NCBI RefSeq assembly: GCF_900116615.1
Contig: NZ_FPBF01000002.1
Location: 620,001 to 684,000 of the forward strand
From: Algoriphagus locisalis
Lineage (GTDB): Bacteria; Bacteroidota; Bacteroidia; Cytophagales; Cyclobacteriaceae
Length of the DNA stretch: 64,000 nucleotides
Reading direction: 5' to 3'
Made by a program: the position numbers and the translations under genes
Part shown: positions 62,926-64,000 of the stretch, in pieces
How positions within the stretch are numbered: the stretch's first letter is position 1
Layout of the letters: the number at the start of each line of letters is the position of its first letter
The notes under the pieces: generated by a model
Told to the model about the DNA's origin: nothing
The model's database searches: none
What the model saw: only the letters and a program-made list of their open reading frames with translations

Positions 62926-64000
62926 TTAGCCCTGACCAATAACTAAATATTCATTTACATTTGATCTCAATACGGAAGAATGATTACCAAAATGATATTT
63001 ATGTGGCTTTGTTTTGACTTCAACATCATCTTTATGATTTTTCATAATACTAACCAAAGTCTCTAAATCTGGATAGGCGTTTGAAGAATAAGAAAGAACT
63101 AGAGTACTATCGGAAAATTTATCAAACATCTCTTCAAACGCTTGAATGGCAGTCTTTCTATAGGAAAAAGGAGTATGTTTTTTCTTAATTTTTTTCACTT
63201 TCGTGTTTTCCATGATTTCTTCACCTTTCCAATATTTAGATAAACCTTCCAAAAAGTGGTATCTTTTTACATAACAGTTATCATCTGAAGCAGGAACATA
63301 GGGAGGATCCATATATACCAGATCAGGTTTATACATTTTACTACCGAAATCGAAAACATTCAGGTTAAATGAAGCATTTTCTTTATGGTTATCGAATACC
63401 ACTTCATTATAGATCGCTACTTGCTCTACAAAATGCTGCCTCATTGACAATCGTAAATCTCTTCTCCCATCATTGTATCGATCTAAATTCCCTGAAATTG
63501 TAAATACACCACGAGGTTGCTTCTTTAGGCAGGATCTGAATAAGGCAGCATAGGCTAAAGCTCTTTTATACTTAGAGCCTATTTGACCAATGTTTGATGA
63601 AATTTTATCTAAAAAAAGTAGATCAGCTTGGTCATAGAAAACATCTTTGAAAGTTCTTTGGATAAAATCCTCTGACTTCACATCCATATCAAGCAAAATG
63701 GACATATCATGAGCATTGATTTTGTCAGTATTATTTTCAATTACTCCCTTAGAAATAACTGAAGAAAAATTTAAAAAATCATTAGAGTAAACTTTCTTGT
63801 TCATCGATTTCATCATGTACGATACTACACCAGATCCTGAAAAGGCATCCAAGGCTGAATCAAAATCTAAACCCTCCAAAGTTTCGTGAATCCAATGAAC
63901 TAGTTTGTTCTTGCTTCCCATGTATCTCATTAAAGGATACTTAGATACTCTATGCTCAACAGAGATCTCTGAATCAAATGGAAATAGCTGCAAGTCTTGC
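62926..64000 (-). CDS. D12-class N6-adenine DNA methyltransferase (5' end beyond window)
   Basis: About 358 residues in the window; the frame is open to the edge, so the start may lie outside (an internal candidate is the Met of MRYMGSKNKL at 63930). Motif I is ALDAFSGSGVVSY, the SAM site; motif IV is DLVYMDPPYVP (DPPY). The MGSK-NK start of the fold and the DPPY mark the alpha-class (Dam/D12) adenine methylases. It protects DNA from the partner nuclease. It is next to the restriction gene downstream. Confidence 0.88.
   Translation of the reverse strand, partial: QDLQLFPFDSEISVEHRVSKYPLMRYMGSKNKLVHWIHETLEGLDFDSALDAFSGSGVVSYMMKSMNKKVYSNDFLNFSSVISKGVIENNTDKINAHDMSILLDMDVKSEDFIQRTFKDVFYDQADLLFLDKISSNIGQIGSKYKRALAYAALFRSCLKKQPRGVFTISGNLDRYNDGRRDLRLSMRQHFVEQVAIYNEVVFDNHKENASFNLNVFDFGSKMYKPDLVYMDPPYVPASDDNCYVKRYHFLEGLSKYWKGEEIMENTKVKKIKKKHTPFSYRKTAIQAFEEMFDKFSDSTLVLSYSSNAYPDLETLVSIMKNHKDDVEVKTKPHKYHFGNHSSVLRSNVNEYLVIGQG

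Overview
The window reads as chromosomal DNA of a Bacteroidota bacterium, most likely a Cyclobacteriaceae/Algoriphagus-like cytophagian. The reasons are the gene content (TonB receptors with CarboxypepD_reg N-domains, HmuY, DUF2851, CcmB/C/E/F cytochrome maturation, a separate atpDC pair), promoters of the Bacteroidota type (TTTG, 18-20 nt, TAnnTTTG), and the general lack of Shine-Dalgarno sequences apart from a strong one on rpsU. No rRNA, tRNA, CRISPR array or insertion sequence was seen.

Layout. 0-5 kb: DinB fragment, nitroreductase, a MazEF-like toxin-antitoxin pair, an AlkD-like repair protein and an outer-membrane barrel. 5-8 kb: TPR histidine kinase plus LuxR response regulator and a small orphan gene. 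8-14 kb (mostly minus): nucleoside phosphorylase, TrhO, a hexapeptide acyltransferase, DUF2851, PyrF, then a lipoprotein and a DUF4143 ATPase whose start codon lies inside a perfect 23-bp inverted repeat. 15.7-21.7 kb: flippase-like protein, GT2, two ArnT/GT39-type glycosyltransferases (an envelope glycan group) and an MNT/HEPN pair. 21.7-25.7 kb: RaiA/HPF, XerC-like recombinase, bS21, GH29 fucosidase, GH16 hydrolase. 26-27.4 kb: a Cys-rich exported peptide coupled to a propeller-like lipoprotein. 27.5-29.4 kb: atpDC. 29.6-37 kb: a complete heme acquisition locus (HmuTUV, HmuS, TonB receptor, HmuY). 37-45 kb: NlpC/P60, Ddl, MetK, small lipoproteins, CPBP proteases and the remains of a tandem duplication. 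45.4-53 kb: an assimilatory sulfate reduction regulon on the minus strand (siroheme synthesis, sulfite reductase, CysN, CysD, CysH, DUF2061) next to its probable Rrf2 repressor, with a 12-bp inverted-repeat operator abutting the promoter. 53-57 kb: CPBP protease plus Cys-rich lipoprotein, HtpG. 57-62 kb: ccmBC-D-EF. 62-64 kb: a type II restriction-modification pair running off the end.

How the genes work together. The siroheme made by the CysG-N/CobA proteins feeds the sulfite reductase. CysD/CysN make APS, and the Fe-S type CysH can reduce APS directly; no APS kinase is present. The heme locus takes heme from HmuY through the TonB receptor to HmuTUV and HmuS, and the ccm genes export heme for cytochrome c assembly.

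The most unusual signal is non-coding. At least eight gaps, mainly in the cys and ccm regions, hold degenerate arrays with a strict 7-nt (sometimes 8-nt) period, often with the second half the reverse complement of the first and often running into a neighbouring stop codon. Other points of interest are the Rrf2 operator, the palindrome over the ATPase start, the rpsU Shine-Dalgarno, two Cys-rich exported proteins with fixed partners, and duplicated gene remnants around 40-45 kb.
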